39,169 nt of DNA from Myxococcus sp. (lineage in GTDB: Bacteria; Myxococcota; Myxococcia; Myxococcales; Myxococcaceae), in NCBI GenBank assembly GCA_014879945.1, contig JACSRE010000082.1:1-39169 (forward strand), given 5' to 3'. This document shows, in pieces, positions 1 through 7,998 of the stretch (position 1 is the stretch's first letter; every line of letters starts with the position of its first letter). The translations under genes were made by a program, and so were the position numbers. The notes below the pieces were generated by a model that did no database searches, was not told the origin of the DNA, and was given only the letters and a program-made list of their open reading frames with translations.

Positions 1-144
1 GGTGAGGTCGACCGGCGGCGAGGCGCTCGTCGAGACGACCCCCGCGTCGGGCGCAGCAAAGACAGGCAGCGAAAACTCGTCGGGCTCGGGCTGCGCCGCG
101 ACGATCGGCGCGAGCAGCAGCGACGCCAGGAGCAGGGAACGCAC
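1..144 (-). CDS. N-terminus of an exported protein (partial, cut by window edge)
   Basis: Reading the minus strand from a GTG at 144 gives 48 codons open to the window edge. The first 17 residues are a convincing signal peptide: an Arg at position 2, a Leu/Ala-rich core (LLLASLLLAPIV) and a likely cleavage after AAA-type small residues before QPEPDE. The mature start is rich in Pro, Asp and Ser, as in periplasmic or surface proteins. No in-frame ATG lies upstream and no Shine-Dalgarno is obvious, so the start rests on the signal peptide. The gene is divergent from the heat-shock gene at 304. The function cannot be told from this fragment. Confidence 0.6.
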   Translation of the reverse strand, partial: MRSLLLASLLLAPIVAAQPEPDEFSLPVFAAPDAGVVSTSASPPVDLT

Positions 145-267
145 GGCGGCAGCGTGCCTGAGAACGCCCGGCGCCGCTAACGCATCGAGCCTGCCGGTCA
201 AGCTGCCCTCGCCGCGCCGCGCGCGCCTTGACAGCCCGGGTTCCTGTCTCACCTTGCCCTCGTTCCC

Positions 268-297
268 GGGAGGACCCTTCCTCCCCAACCCGAGGAG
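268..297 (+). promoter_or_regulatory. Structured leader of the small heat-shock gene (hairpin and competing SD pairing)
   Basis: A perfect 7-bp stem pairs GGGAGGA (268-274) with TCCTCCC (279-285) around a 4-base loop. The same TCCTC (279-283) is complementary to GAGGA (292-296) inside the Shine-Dalgarno of the gene starting at 304. The leader can therefore fold two mutually exclusive ways, one exposing and one hiding the ribosome binding site. A TTGACA at 228-233 could be a -35 element, but no good -10 follows. A thermosensing role is inference only. Confidence 0.35.
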
Positions 298-303
298 CAC
301 ACC

Positions 304-732
304 ATGCTGATCAGAACGACCAACCGTTTCCCCTCTCTCTGGCGCGAGTTCGACGAGCTGTTCCGAGCCGACGCGCCCGCGACCACCAACCAGACCGCCG
401 CGCTCATTCCCCCGACCGACGTGGTGGAGAGCGACAAGGCCTTCGAGTTCAAGCTCGATCTGCCCGGCGTCACGCCCGACGGCATCGACGTGAAGCTCGA
501 GGGTAACCTGCTGACGATCTCGGCCGAGCGCACCCACGAGGCCACCGAAGAGAAGAACGGCTGGGTGCGACGTGAGCGCAGCTGGGGCACCTTCGCCCGC
601 TCCTTCGAGCTGCCCGAGAGCGTCGAGGGCACCGAGCCCCAGGCCTCGTACAAGCACGGCGTGCTGACCGTCACGCTGCCGAAGAAAGAGGTCGCGCAGC
701 CGAAGAGCTTCAAGGTGAAGGTCGAGGCCTGA
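304..732 (+). CDS. Small heat-shock protein, Hsp20/alpha-crystallin family
   Basis: This 142-residue protein is a cytoplasmic ATP-independent holdase that binds unfolding proteins. The alpha-crystallin domain spans about residues 38-142. It opens with PPTDVVESDKAFEFKLDLPG and contains the GNLLTISAER strand. It closes with the family signature A-x-Y-x-x-GVLTVTLPK near residues 117-130. The N-terminal arm (FPSLWREFDELF) is the usual short amphipathic segment. The ATG follows GAGGAG at 292-297. The C-terminal I-x-I tail is only weakly represented (FKVKVEA). The gene appears monocistronic, with a leader hairpin upstream and a hairpin downstream at 760-786. Assignment is secure at family level. 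Confidence 0.95.
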   Translation: MLIRTTNRFPSLWREFDELFRADAPATTNQTAALIPPTDVVESDKAFEFKLDLPGVTPDGIDVKLEGNLLTISAERTHEATEEKNGWVRRERSWGTFARSFELPESVEGTEPQASYKHGVLTVTLPKKEVAQPKSFKVKVEA

Positions 733-759
733 CCGTCCCCTGACGGGCCCGATCTCCGC

Positions 760-790
760 ACGCCGGCGCCAGTGGTGGGCCGGCGTTCGT
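760..790. terminator. Hairpin between convergent genes, likely terminator
   Basis: An 8-bp perfect stem, ACGCCGGC (760-767) with GCCGGCGT (779-786), encloses an 11-base loop and is followed by a moderately T-rich stretch (TCGTCGTTTCTTC). It sits between the stop of the heat-shock gene at 732 and the stop of the minus-strand gene at 798, so it could serve both. The T-run is weak, which lowers confidence. Confidence 0.45.
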
Positions 791-797
791 CGTTTCT

Positions 798-1112
798 TCA
801 GGGCGCCGCTGACAGGGGCACCCACCCGTGCGCCCACTCGGCTGACTTCAGCGCCCGCACCGCCACCACCACCCGGCGCGTGGGGTCGCAGCTGGCAGCG
901 AGCTCCGCCGCCCACCCCTCGGGCGTTCGCAGGAGCCCCACGACGTGAAAGTGCCTCCACCCCTGGCGCGGCTGGGCGCTGGTGAACCTGGCCCCCTGCA
1001 AGAGGGCGATCTGCCGAGGCACCGTCACCCCGACCAGGTAACGACCCCGCGCGGTTTCGGCGATCGCGCGCCTTCGCTGGCTTTTTTTGGTTGAACGAAC
1101 GAGGAGGGTCAT
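798..1112 (-). CDS. Small Trp-rich-family protein (TIGR02450-like)
   Basis: This is a protein of about 104 residues. Its second half follows the pattern of the small TIGR02450 family as I remember it: LLQGARFTS at the position of the usual SKWTA, then a WRHFHVV segment where the family has KHF-x-V, then a Trp/Gly end (EWAHGWVPL). The function of that family is unknown. The reading frame stays open upstream to 1184, but the ATG at 1112 is preferred because the longer form would run into the divergent gene starting at 1156. No clear Shine-Dalgarno precedes it. The Lys/Arg-rich start (STKKSQRRRA) suggests a cytosolic protein. Confidence 0.6.
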   Translation of the reverse strand: MTLLVRSTKKSQRRRAIAETARGRYLVGVTVPRQIALLQGARFTSAQPRQGWRHFHVVGLLRTPEGWAAELAASCDPTRRVVVAVRALKSAEWAHGWVPLSAAP

Positions 1113-1155
1113 TACTGAGGCCGTTCGTGACGGTCCCGGCCAGAACGACAGCCAC

Positions 1156-3327
1156 ATGAGCACCTCTTCATCAGGCACCGCCACACCTCACGTCGCTGGC
1201 GACACGCTGGTGCACGGCCTCGAGCAGGTGGCCCGCGCGCTCAACCACGAGTTCGACCCGGTGCGCGCGCGGGAAGAGGCGCGGGGCAGCCTCGGCGCGT
1301 TGACCACCTTCGGGCCGGGCGAGCTGCTCGAGGCGTTTCGGCTCTCGGCCCAGTCGCTGCGGGTCGCCTGCACCCCGGTGTCGCGCTCGGCGGCCGAGCT
1401 CGTTCACGCCCCGCCGATCTTCCCCCTGGTGACCATCACCGCCGCGGCTGAGGGGCCGTGCTTCGTCATCCTCAGCGAGCGCCATGGCGCGAGGCTCCGC
1501 GCCCAGGTGGGGGTGCGCCCTGCGGCCTGGCTGGACGAGGCCGAGCTCACCGCGCTGGTGGGCCCCGCGGCGGTCACCTACCTGCACTGTGTGCCGGCGG
1601 CGCCGATGGAGCGGCTCTCGGCGGCCTCGCACTCGGCCCAGGCGGTGCTCGGCGGAGAGGACGGCGAAGACACGCACCACGCGCACCTCCGCCCGTGGGA
1701 CCGCGTCTGGGCCCTGCTGGCGCTCGAGCGAGACGACCTCTGGGTGGTGGTGATCTACAGCGCCGCGGTCGGGGTGCTGTCGCTGGCGACGCCGGTGGCC
1801 GTCCAGTCGCTGGTGACCTCGGTCGCGTTCGGAACGCTGCTGCAGCCCATCGTCGTGCTCGCGGTGCTGTTCCTGATCGCGCTGGGGTTCCAGGCTGCGC
1901 TGAAGGCGCTGCAGGTGCGGGTGATGGAGACGCTCAAGGCGCGGCTCTTCGCGCGGGTGGCGATCGACGTGGCCTGGCGCCTGCCCAGGGCCATCAAAGA
2001 CGACCACCCCGTCACCCCCGAGCTGGTGAACCGCTTCTTCGACGTGGTGACGCTGCAGAAGACGATGGCCACGGTGCTGACCGACGGCCTCGCCGCGGTG
2101 ATGCAGATCAGCATCGGCCTGCTGGTGTTGGCCTTCTACCACCCGGCCCTGCTGGCCCTCGACATCGTGCTGGTGATCGCCACCACCCTCTTCGTCTTGA
2201 TCCCCCTGCGCCGCGGCGTGCGCACCGCCTTCGACGAGAGCAAGGCCAAGTACGAGGTCGCGGCCTGGCTCGAGGAGCTCGCCCGGGCGCCGTCGGCCTT
2301 TCGCGGCACCGGCGGCGCGGCCCTGGCCTCGGCGCGCGCCGACGCGTTGACGCGCAAGTACCTCGTCGCCCGCGAGCGGCACTTCAGGGTGGTGCTGGGG
2401 CAGACCATCAGCGCCCTCACCGTGCAGGTCGTGGCCAGCGCGGTGCTCCTGGGCTTCGGCGGCTACCTGGTGATCAACGAGGCGCTCACGCTGGGGCAGC
2501 TCATCGCGGCCGAGCTGATCGTCGCGGCGGTCACCAGCAGCATCACCAAGTTCGGCAAGATCCTCGACTCGACCTACGACTTCGTGATCGGGCTCACCAA
2601 GGTGGGCCACCTGATCGACCTCGACGTGCAGAGCAGCCTCACTGGCGAGAAGCTCCCCGGGGCCGGGCCGGTGGGCGTGACGATGCACGACCTCGACGTC
2701 GAGGGCGTGACGCTCAACGCCACCATCGCCCCCGGCGCGCGGGTGGCGATCGTCGGAGCGCAGGGCGGCCCCTTGAGCGAGCTGCTCTCAGGCGTGCGGC
2801 AGCCCGCCTCGGGCTCGGTCGAGGTCGGCGGCGTCGACGTGCGGCGGGCCAGCACCTGCGCGCTGCACGACGACGTGCTGTTGGTGCGCCCCGACGATCT
2901 GTTCCTCGGCACGGTCTTCGAGAACGTGTCGCTCACCCGCCCCTCGGTCACCCCCGACGACGTGCGCAGCGCCGTGGAGCGCGTGGGGCTCACCGATGAT
3001 CTGCGGGCGCTGCCCGAGGGCTATGACACCGAGCTGGGCCCAGAGGGGCCTGCGCTGACGCCCTCACAGAAGCTCCGCCTGGTGGTGGCGCGCGCGCTCG
3101 CCGCCACCCCCCGGCTGATCATCGTCGACGACACGCTCGAGGGCCTCGACCCGGTGGTGCGCGCCCGCACGGTGGCCGCCCTCACCAGGAAAGACGCGCC
3201 GTGGACGCTGATCGCCCTGGTGAGCGACCGCACCTCGGCGCTCGCCAGAGCCTGTGGCCAGGTGATGGAGCTGAGCGGCCTGACGACCGCGCCGACGCCC
3301 CCGCCGGGAGAGGAGCAGCACGCATGA
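1156..3327 (+). CDS. HlyB/PrtD-type ABC exporter protein with a degenerate nucleotide-binding domain
   Basis: This 723-residue protein is the first gene of a type I secretion-like operon. Residues 1-180 look like the C39-like, non-proteolytic N-domain of HlyB-type exporters; the catalytic Cys motif is absent. A six-helix membrane domain spans about 193-480 and the ATPase fold about 500-715. The ATPase motifs are eroded. The Walker A region (G534-AQGGPL-S541) has Leu540 where the Lys should be. The Q-loop reads VRPDD instead of VPQ. The signature is LTPSQ rather than LSGGQ. Walker B is LIIVDD, with Asp659 in place of the catalytic Glu, and no H-loop His is present (LVSDRTS). The ATG at 1156 is preferred over an upstream GTG at 1087. 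The stop overlaps the next start as ATGA. It may be a non-hydrolysing exporter or act with another ATPase. Confidence 0.85.
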   Translation: MSTSSSGTATPHVAGDTLVHGLEQVARALNHEFDPVRAREEARGSLGALTTFGPGELLEAFRLSAQSLRVACTPVSRSAAELVHAPPIFPLVTITAAAEGPCFVILSERHGARLRAQVGVRPAAWLDEAELTALVGPAAVTYLHCVPAAPMERLSAASHSAQAVLGGEDGEDTHHAHLRPWDRVWALLALERDDLWVVVIYSAAVGVLSLATPVAVQSLVTSVAFGTLLQPIVVLAVLFLIALGFQAALKALQVRVMETLKARLFARVAIDVAWRLPRAIKDDHPVTPELVNRFFDVVTLQKTMATVLTDGLAAVMQISIGLLVLAFYHPALLALDIVLVIATTLFVLIPLRRGVRTAFDESKAKYEVAAWLEELARAPSAFRGTGGAALASARADALTRKYLVARERHFRVVLGQTISALTVQVVASAVLLGFGGYLVINEALTLGQLIAAELIVAAVTSSITKFGKILDSTYDFVIGLTKVGHLIDLDVQSSLTGEKLPGAGPVGVTMHDLDVEGVTLNATIAPGARVAIVGAQGGPLSELLSGVRQPASGSVEVGGVDVRRASTCALHDDVLLVRPDDLFLGTVFENVSLTRPSVTPDDVRSAVERVGLTDDLRALPEGYDTELGPEGPALTPSQKLRLVVARALAATPRLIIVDDTLEGLDPVVRARTVAALTRKDAPWTLIALVSDRTSALARACGQVMELSGLTTAPTPPPGEEQHA

Positions 3328-4703
3328 CGACGCCCGCTTCTTCGGCGCGCCTCGACGCCCGCGTCGGCAACGAGCTCGCGGCCTCGGCCGCGCAGGTGCT
3401 GGTGCGCACGCCCAGGGCCACCCGGGTGCTGGCGCGGCTGGTGGCCTTCTCGTTCGGCGTGTTCCTGCTGGCGATGGTGGTGGTGCCCTGGCAGCAGTCG
3501 ATCTCGGGCAAGGGGCGCGTGGTGGCGTTCGCGCCCATGGAGCGCCAGCAAGAGGTCAGCGCGCCCATCGAAGGCAACGTCACCGAGTGGTACGTGCAGG
3601 AGGGCTCGGTGGTCGCCAAGGGCCAGCCCCTCTTCAAGATCACCGACAACGACCCCGCGATCCTCGACCGGCTGATGGACGAACGGAACGCGGTGATCGC
3701 CAGGCGCGAGGCGGCGGCCGCGCGCGCGGCCTCGCTGGCCTCGCGGCAGAAGGCGCTCGAGTCATCGCGGGCCGCGGCGGTGCGCGCCGGCGAGAGCCGG
3801 GTGGCGATGGCGAAGCAGCGCACCGCGGCGGCCACCAGGGCCAAAGAGGCGGCCGAGGAGTCGGAGCGCATCGCCCGGCTGAACGTCGACCGGCAGAAGC
3901 AGCTGCAGAAGCAGGGCCTCGCGTCGGACCGCACCGTCGAGCTCGCCGAGTTCGAGGTGGTGCGGGCGACGACCGAGGTGCAGCGGGCCTTCGCGACGCT
4001 CCAGGCGGCGATGGGCGAAGCGCTGGCGCTGGAGCAGGACCAGGCGCGCACGATGAACGACATCACGGCGAGCATCGACGACGCGCGGGCCTCGGAGGCC
4101 TCGGCTCGCGGCGAAGAGGCGAACGCGTCGTCAGAGCTGGCGCGCCTCGACGTGCGGCTGGCCCGGCAGTCGACGATGGCCGTGAAGGCCGCCATCGACG
4201 GCACGGTGCTGCGGCTGCTCAAGGGCCAGGGCAACGTCTTCGTCAAGAGCGGCGAGGCCATTCTCACGCTGGTGCCCGACACCGAGGTGCGCGCGGTGGA
4301 GCTGTGGGTGGACGGCAACGACATGCCCCTCATCAGCACCGGCCGCGACGTGCGGCTCCAGTTCGAGGGCTGGCCCGCGGTGCAGTTCACCGGCTGGCCC
4401 TCGGTCGCCGTGGGCACCTTCGGCGGCAAGGTCAACCTCATCGACGCCACCGACGACGGCACCGGGCAGTTCCGCCTGCTGATCGTGCAGGACCCGACGG
4501 ACGCAGACGGTGACGGCAAGCCCGACGAGCCGTGGCCCAGCGGCATCTACCTGCGCCAGGGCGTGCGGGTGAACGGGTGGGTGCTGCTCGATCAGGTGCG
4601 CCTGGGCTTCGAGCTGTGGCGGCGCTTCAACGCGTTCCCTCCAACGGTGACGCCGGGGCAGCCGCAGCCCGGCTCGAAGGCGAAAGAGAAACCGAAGGGA
4701 TGA
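3324..4703 (+). CDS. HlyD-family membrane fusion protein (periplasmic adaptor)
   Basis: This 459-residue protein would link the inner-membrane exporter to the outer-membrane channel. A short cytosolic N-terminus leads into one transmembrane helix (about 32-52, VAFSFGVFLLAMVVVPW). A first half-lipoyl/beta-barrel part follows (VSAPIEGNVTEWYVQEGSVV). Next comes a long Ala/Glu/Arg coiled-coil hairpin (about 125-285), and then the second lipoyl half (AAIDGTVLRLL) and barrel. Near the C-terminus is an Asp-rich loop, DADGDGKPD, that resembles a calcium-binding loop and is not usual for the family. The start ATG overlaps the stop of the ABC gene, and its own stop overlaps the next ATG, so the three genes are translationally coupled. 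Confidence 0.9.
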   Translation: MTTPASSARLDARVGNELAASAAQVLVRTPRATRVLARLVAFSFGVFLLAMVVVPWQQSISGKGRVVAFAPMERQQEVSAPIEGNVTEWYVQEGSVVAKGQPLFKITDNDPAILDRLMDERNAVIARREAAAARAASLASRQKALESSRAAAVRAGESRVAMAKQRTAAATRAKEAAEESERIARLNVDRQKQLQKQGLASDRTVELAEFEVVRATTEVQRAFATLQAAMGEALALEQDQARTMNDITASIDDARASEASARGEEANASSELARLDVRLARQSTMAVKAAIDGTVLRLLKGQGNVFVKSGEAILTLVPDTEVRAVELWVDGNDMPLISTGRDVRLQFEGWPAVQFTGWPSVAVGTFGGKVNLIDATDDGTGQFRLLIVQDPTDADGDGKPDEPWPSGIYLRQGVRVNGWVLLDQVRLGFELWRRFNAFPPTVTPGQPQPGSKAKEKPKG

Positions 4704-6217
4704 TCGCGGCGCTGACGATCTCGCTCCTGGGCGCGGCGCCTGCGCTCGAGCCTTCGCTCATCTCGGCCAGGGGCCCGGGGGCCATCGCGCACCGGGTCGC
4801 CCTGCTCCCCTCGCTCGGCGTGGCCCAGGCCACCGCGGGCGGCGCCGCACCGGAGCCCGCAGGCGGCGCCGCGCTGACGCTCGATGACGTCCTCCAGGCC
4901 GCTGACCGCGCCTACCCGTCGCTCGCCGCGGCCCAGGCCGATCTCGAGGCCGCCGACGCCGAGGCCCTGTCGGCCGCGGGCGGCTTCGACCCGGTCGCGA
5001 AGGCGCGCGGCTACCTCATTCCCCCGTCGCTGGGGCCCTACCCGCAGGTGCGGGTGGACTCGGCGGTCGAGGGGGCGATTCCGGGAACTCCGGTGACGCT
5101 CTTTGGCGGCTACCGCATCGGGCAGCCGCTCTCGTCGACGGGCATTCAGACCTACTACCGCGAGCGTGAGACCTACCCAGCGGGCGAGCTGCGCGCGGGG
5201 CTCAGCGCGCCGCTGCTGCGGAACCTGCTGATCGACCGACGGCGGGCGTCCATCTCGCGCGCGGCGCTCGGCCAGGACGGCGCCAGGCAGGCGCAGACGC
5301 TCCAGCGCATCGAGGTCACCCGCCTGGCGGCGCTGCGCTACTGGGAGTGGGTGGCCGCGGGCCGCCGGCGCGAGGTCGCCAGGTCGCTGCTGGCCATCGC
5401 CGAAGATCGTGACCGACAGCTGGCGGTGCGGGTGAAGACGGGCGACGTGCCGTTCTTCGATCAGCAGGACAACCTGCGGGCGGTGGCGCAGCGGCGCTCG
5501 CTCCTGGTGCAGACCCAGCGCGCAGTCGAGCAGGCCTCGTTCGAGCTCGCGCTCTTCCTGCGCGACGGCGACGGCGCGCCGACCCAGCCGCTCGACGCCC
5601 AGCTCCCTGCGTCGTTCCCCGAGCCGCTGCCGAGCTTTGGCGACGAGGGCACCCTCGACGAGGCGCTCAGCCGCCGGCCCGACGTTCAGCGCCTGGTGGT
5701 TCAGCAGCGGCAGCAGGAGATCGACCTGTCGCTGGCCCGCAACCAGCTCTGGCCTGCGCTCGACATGGGCGTCGTCTTCTCGCAGGACCTCGGCCGCAAC
5801 GCGGGCACCGCCGACCCCAAGCTGAACGTGCCGGAGCTGGAGCTGTTCGCGATCCTCGAGGTGCCCCTGCTCTACCGGCTGCCGATGGGGCGCGTGCGGG
5901 CCGCCGAGGCGGGCCTGGCGAAGGTGGCGGCCCAGCTGCGCCTCGCGCGCGACCGGGTCGCCGCAGACGTCAAAGACGCCCGCTCGGCGCTCGAGGCGGC
6001 GCGGGCCCGGGTCATTCTCGCGAGGCAAGAGGTCGACGTGGCCAGGAAGCTCGAGGCGGGGGAGCGGCAGAAGTTCGCGCTGGGCGACTCGACGCTGCTC
6101 TTCGTCAACCTGCGCGAGACCCAGTCAGCCGAGGCGAGCCTGCGCGAGATCGACTCGCTGCAGGACTACCACCGGGCGGTGGCCCTCTTCCGCGCGGCGG
6201 TCGCGGCGCCCTTCTGA
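4700..6217 (+). CDS. TolC-family outer-membrane efflux/secretion channel
   Basis: This 505-residue protein has a hydrophobic, weakly charged signal-like N-terminus (MIAALTISLLGAAPALEPS). It then shows the two tandem outer-membrane-factor repeats. The first starts at TLDDVLQAADRAYPSL and the second at EALSRRPDVQRLVVQQRQQE, each with long alternating helices. The motif LRETQSAEASLREIDSLQDYHRA near the end is typical of the last TolC helix. The start ATG overlaps the stop of the adaptor gene (ATGA at 4700-4703). It completes a tripartite ABC-HlyD-TolC unit. The substrate is unknown, and no obvious type I secreted protein lies in the operon. Confidence 0.9.
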   Translation: MIAALTISLLGAAPALEPSLISARGPGAIAHRVALLPSLGVAQATAGGAAPEPAGGAALTLDDVLQAADRAYPSLAAAQADLEAADAEALSAAGGFDPVAKARGYLIPPSLGPYPQVRVDSAVEGAIPGTPVTLFGGYRIGQPLSSTGIQTYYRERETYPAGELRAGLSAPLLRNLLIDRRRASISRAALGQDGARQAQTLQRIEVTRLAALRYWEWVAAGRRREVARSLLAIAEDRDRQLAVRVKTGDVPFFDQQDNLRAVAQRRSLLVQTQRAVEQASFELALFLRDGDGAPTQPLDAQLPASFPEPLPSFGDEGTLDEALSRRPDVQRLVVQQRQQEIDLSLARNQLWPALDMGVVFSQDLGRNAGTADPKLNVPELELFAILEVPLLYRLPMGRVRAAEAGLAKVAAQLRLARDRVAADVKDARSALEAARARVILARQEVDVARKLEAGERQKFALGDSTLLFVNLRETQSAEASLREIDSLQDYHRAVALFRAAVAAPF

Positions 6218-6220
6218 GCG

Positions 6221-6895
6221 TCAGCGAATCGGGTCGCGGCGATCTTCACGGGTCTCGCGGCGGTCTTCGCGCAGCTCGCGGCGGTCCTCGCGCTGCTCCA
6301 CCTTCGTCTGCACCAGATCGCGCGTCGCCAGCGAGACCACCTCGGCGTAGAGCGCCCGCTTGCGCGCGGTGGCGGCGGCGTCGGCCAGCCCCTGCAGCGG
6401 CGCGAGCTCGCCGCGAATGACGAAGAGGCGGTTTCGGGCGGCGCGCTCGCGGGCGACGTCGCCCCGGTCGTCGGCGAGGTTGACCTTGTCGCGCGCCAGG
6501 TCTTTCGCGTCGTCGCCGACCACCCCCGGGCGCCGGCCGAGCGCCAGGTCTTGCCCCAGCTCGCGGCGGCCGCTGCGCACCTCACGTCGGTCTTCGCGCA
6601 CCTCCTGCCTGGCCTGCTTCACCTCGACGGCCGCCTCGCGGGCCTCTTTGGCCAGGTAGCCCGCGAACGCGGCGTCGGTGCTGGCGATGCCGGCCGCGTC
6701 ACCGTTCGCGACCGCGGCGTCGTAGCGGGCCAGCAGCGCGGTGACGTCGCTGAGGTCCTTTCGGTCGTCGACCAGCTGGCGGCGGTCCTGCCGCAGGTCC
6801 TGGCGATCCTTCGCCTTCTCGACCGCGTTTCTCACCGGCTGGGCGACCGAGACCGCCGAGACCGTCACCACCACGACTGCGAGCCATCGCTTCAT
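6221..6895 (-). CDS. Exported, highly charged coiled-coil protein with REDRRE-type repeats
   Basis: This 224-residue protein begins at an ATG at 6895 preceded by a strong AGGAGG. Residues 1-19 (MKRWLAVVVVTVSAVSVAQ) form a clear signal peptide. The rest is almost entirely helical and rich in Arg, Asp and Glu. It carries recurring RQDRRQ, REDRRE and DDRKDL units near residues 28-50, 95-115 and at the C-terminus (ELREDRRETREDRRD). I do not recognise a named family. The protein should be periplasmic and form charged helices or helical bundles. It converges on the TolC-type gene with a 3-base gap. No function is proposed. Confidence 0.8.
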   Translation of the reverse strand: MKRWLAVVVVTVSAVSVAQPVRNAVEKAKDRQDLRQDRRQLVDDRKDLSDVTALLARYDAAVANGDAAGIASTDAAFAGYLAKEAREAAVEVKQARQEVREDRREVRSGRRELGQDLALGRRPGVVGDDAKDLARDKVNLADDRGDVARERAARNRLFVIRGELAPLQGLADAAATARKRALYAEVVSLATRDLVQTKVEQREDRRELREDRRETREDRRDPIR

Positions 6896-6954
6896 GGGTG
6901 CCTCCTCCTGATGCTTCAACACGGCAGGTACCGAAAGGTTGCGCTCCCAGCACG

Positions 6955-7965
6955 CTACCGTCGCCCCCGGGCCATCGACGTCAGGCGCTCGAGCGCGCCG
7001 TGCACCTCGAGGCCGGCGACGTGGCCGACCTCCTCAAAGAGGGTGGCGCCCGAGCGCACCGAGGACAGGCGGACCTCGACCTTCGCGTCGAGCGACTCTT
7101 CGACGCGCTTGTGCATCTGGGTGCGCACCGGCGCGTGCAACAGCCCGCCGCCCACGCGCGCGGTGACGAGCTCGAGCCGGTGCGCCCCGTCGGCGAGCGT
7201 CATGCGCACGTGGGTGTCATCAACCTGGAGCTGCTCGAGGCGCGCGCCGGTGTAGGTCGCGAAGCGGTAGAGTCGGCCCCGCTGCCACAGCCCCGCGATG
7301 AAGCCGGGGAAGCTGCCCGAGAGCCAGGGGATGATGGCCGCCGAGGCCACCAGCGAGGTCTCGGGCGTGGCGAAGTGGTTCGACTGCATCCACACATAGC
7401 CAGCGGGGAAGGCCTGGCCCCAGTCTTTCTCGAGGTAGCCGACGCCGCCATCGAACGAGACGTCGCGGCCCTCGACCGAGAGCGTGCCGGTGAGCGTGTG
7501 CCAGAAGCTGACGACGCCGTGGTAGCACTCCATGAACGGCACGTACGCGTACCAGCCCATGATGCCCGGCGAGGCGAGCGTCACCGGCCAGGGGTTGAAG
7601 CCCGAGAAGGTGAGGCTGCCCTGCAGCGGCCCGTCGGCGAGCGACAGCGTCAGGCCCTTCGCCGAGAAGGTGCTGGGGCCGACGCGCACGTCGAACGACC
7701 CGGCCTGCGCCTCGAACTCGTGCAGCGCGTACCGGCAGAACCAGCTGCGTTTGGTGGCGCCGTCGAGCACCTGCACGAAGGCCTCACCGCCGCCGTCAGG
7801 CCCGAGGAAGAGGCCGGGGATCACCGCCCAGCGCTGCGCGCGATCGGCCGAGACGAGCTTGACGTACCAGCCCTCGAAGAAGCGCTTCTTCTTCCCGTGG
7901 CCGTGAAAGCCCTCGGGGTGCAGCGTCGCCGTCAGGAGGCCCATGTGCGCGGGAGCGTACGACAC
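6955..7965 (-). CDS. Tocopherol cyclase-like (lipocalin-type) protein
   Basis: This 336-residue protein matches the tocopherol-cyclase-like family. It begins with LHPEGFHGHGKKKRFFEGWY, where the FEGWY-x-K motif is the family hallmark. It continues with GFNPWPVTL, PGIMGWYAYVPFMECYHG and, near residue 180, GGVGYLEKDWGQAFP. That last segment corresponds to the conserved E-K-x-W-G core. Bacterial members are common outside phototrophs and are not shown to make tocopherol, so a hydrophobic-ligand-binding role is the safer reading. The start taken is a GTG at 7965; an ATG at 7944 is equally possible and neither has a clear Shine-Dalgarno. It has no signal peptide. Confidence 0.8.
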   Translation of the reverse strand: MSYAPAHMGLLTATLHPEGFHGHGKKKRFFEGWYVKLVSADRAQRWAVIPGLFLGPDGGGEAFVQVLDGATKRSWFCRYALHEFEAQAGSFDVRVGPSTFSAKGLTLSLADGPLQGSLTFSGFNPWPVTLASPGIMGWYAYVPFMECYHGVVSFWHTLTGTLSVEGRDVSFDGGVGYLEKDWGQAFPAGYVWMQSNHFATPETSLVASAAIIPWLSGSFPGFIAGLWQRGRLYRFATYTGARLEQLQVDDTHVRMTLADGAHRLELVTARVGGGLLHAPVRTQMHKRVEESLDAKVEVRLSSVRSGATLFEEVGHVAGLEVHGALERLTSMARGRR

Positions 7966-7998
7966 GCCCCGGCCAGGCGACGGAGCTTCGGTGCGTCG

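Noticed and set aside
1156-1700. A C39 bacteriocin-processing peptidase domain at the start of the ABC protein
   Set aside because: The catalytic Cys and His motifs are missing; the segment fits only the non-proteolytic C39-like domain.
6955-7965. Evidence of tocopherol (vitamin E) synthesis
   Set aside because: Only the cyclase-like fold is present. No prenyltransferase or methyltransferase of the pathway is nearby, and the family is broad in bacteria.
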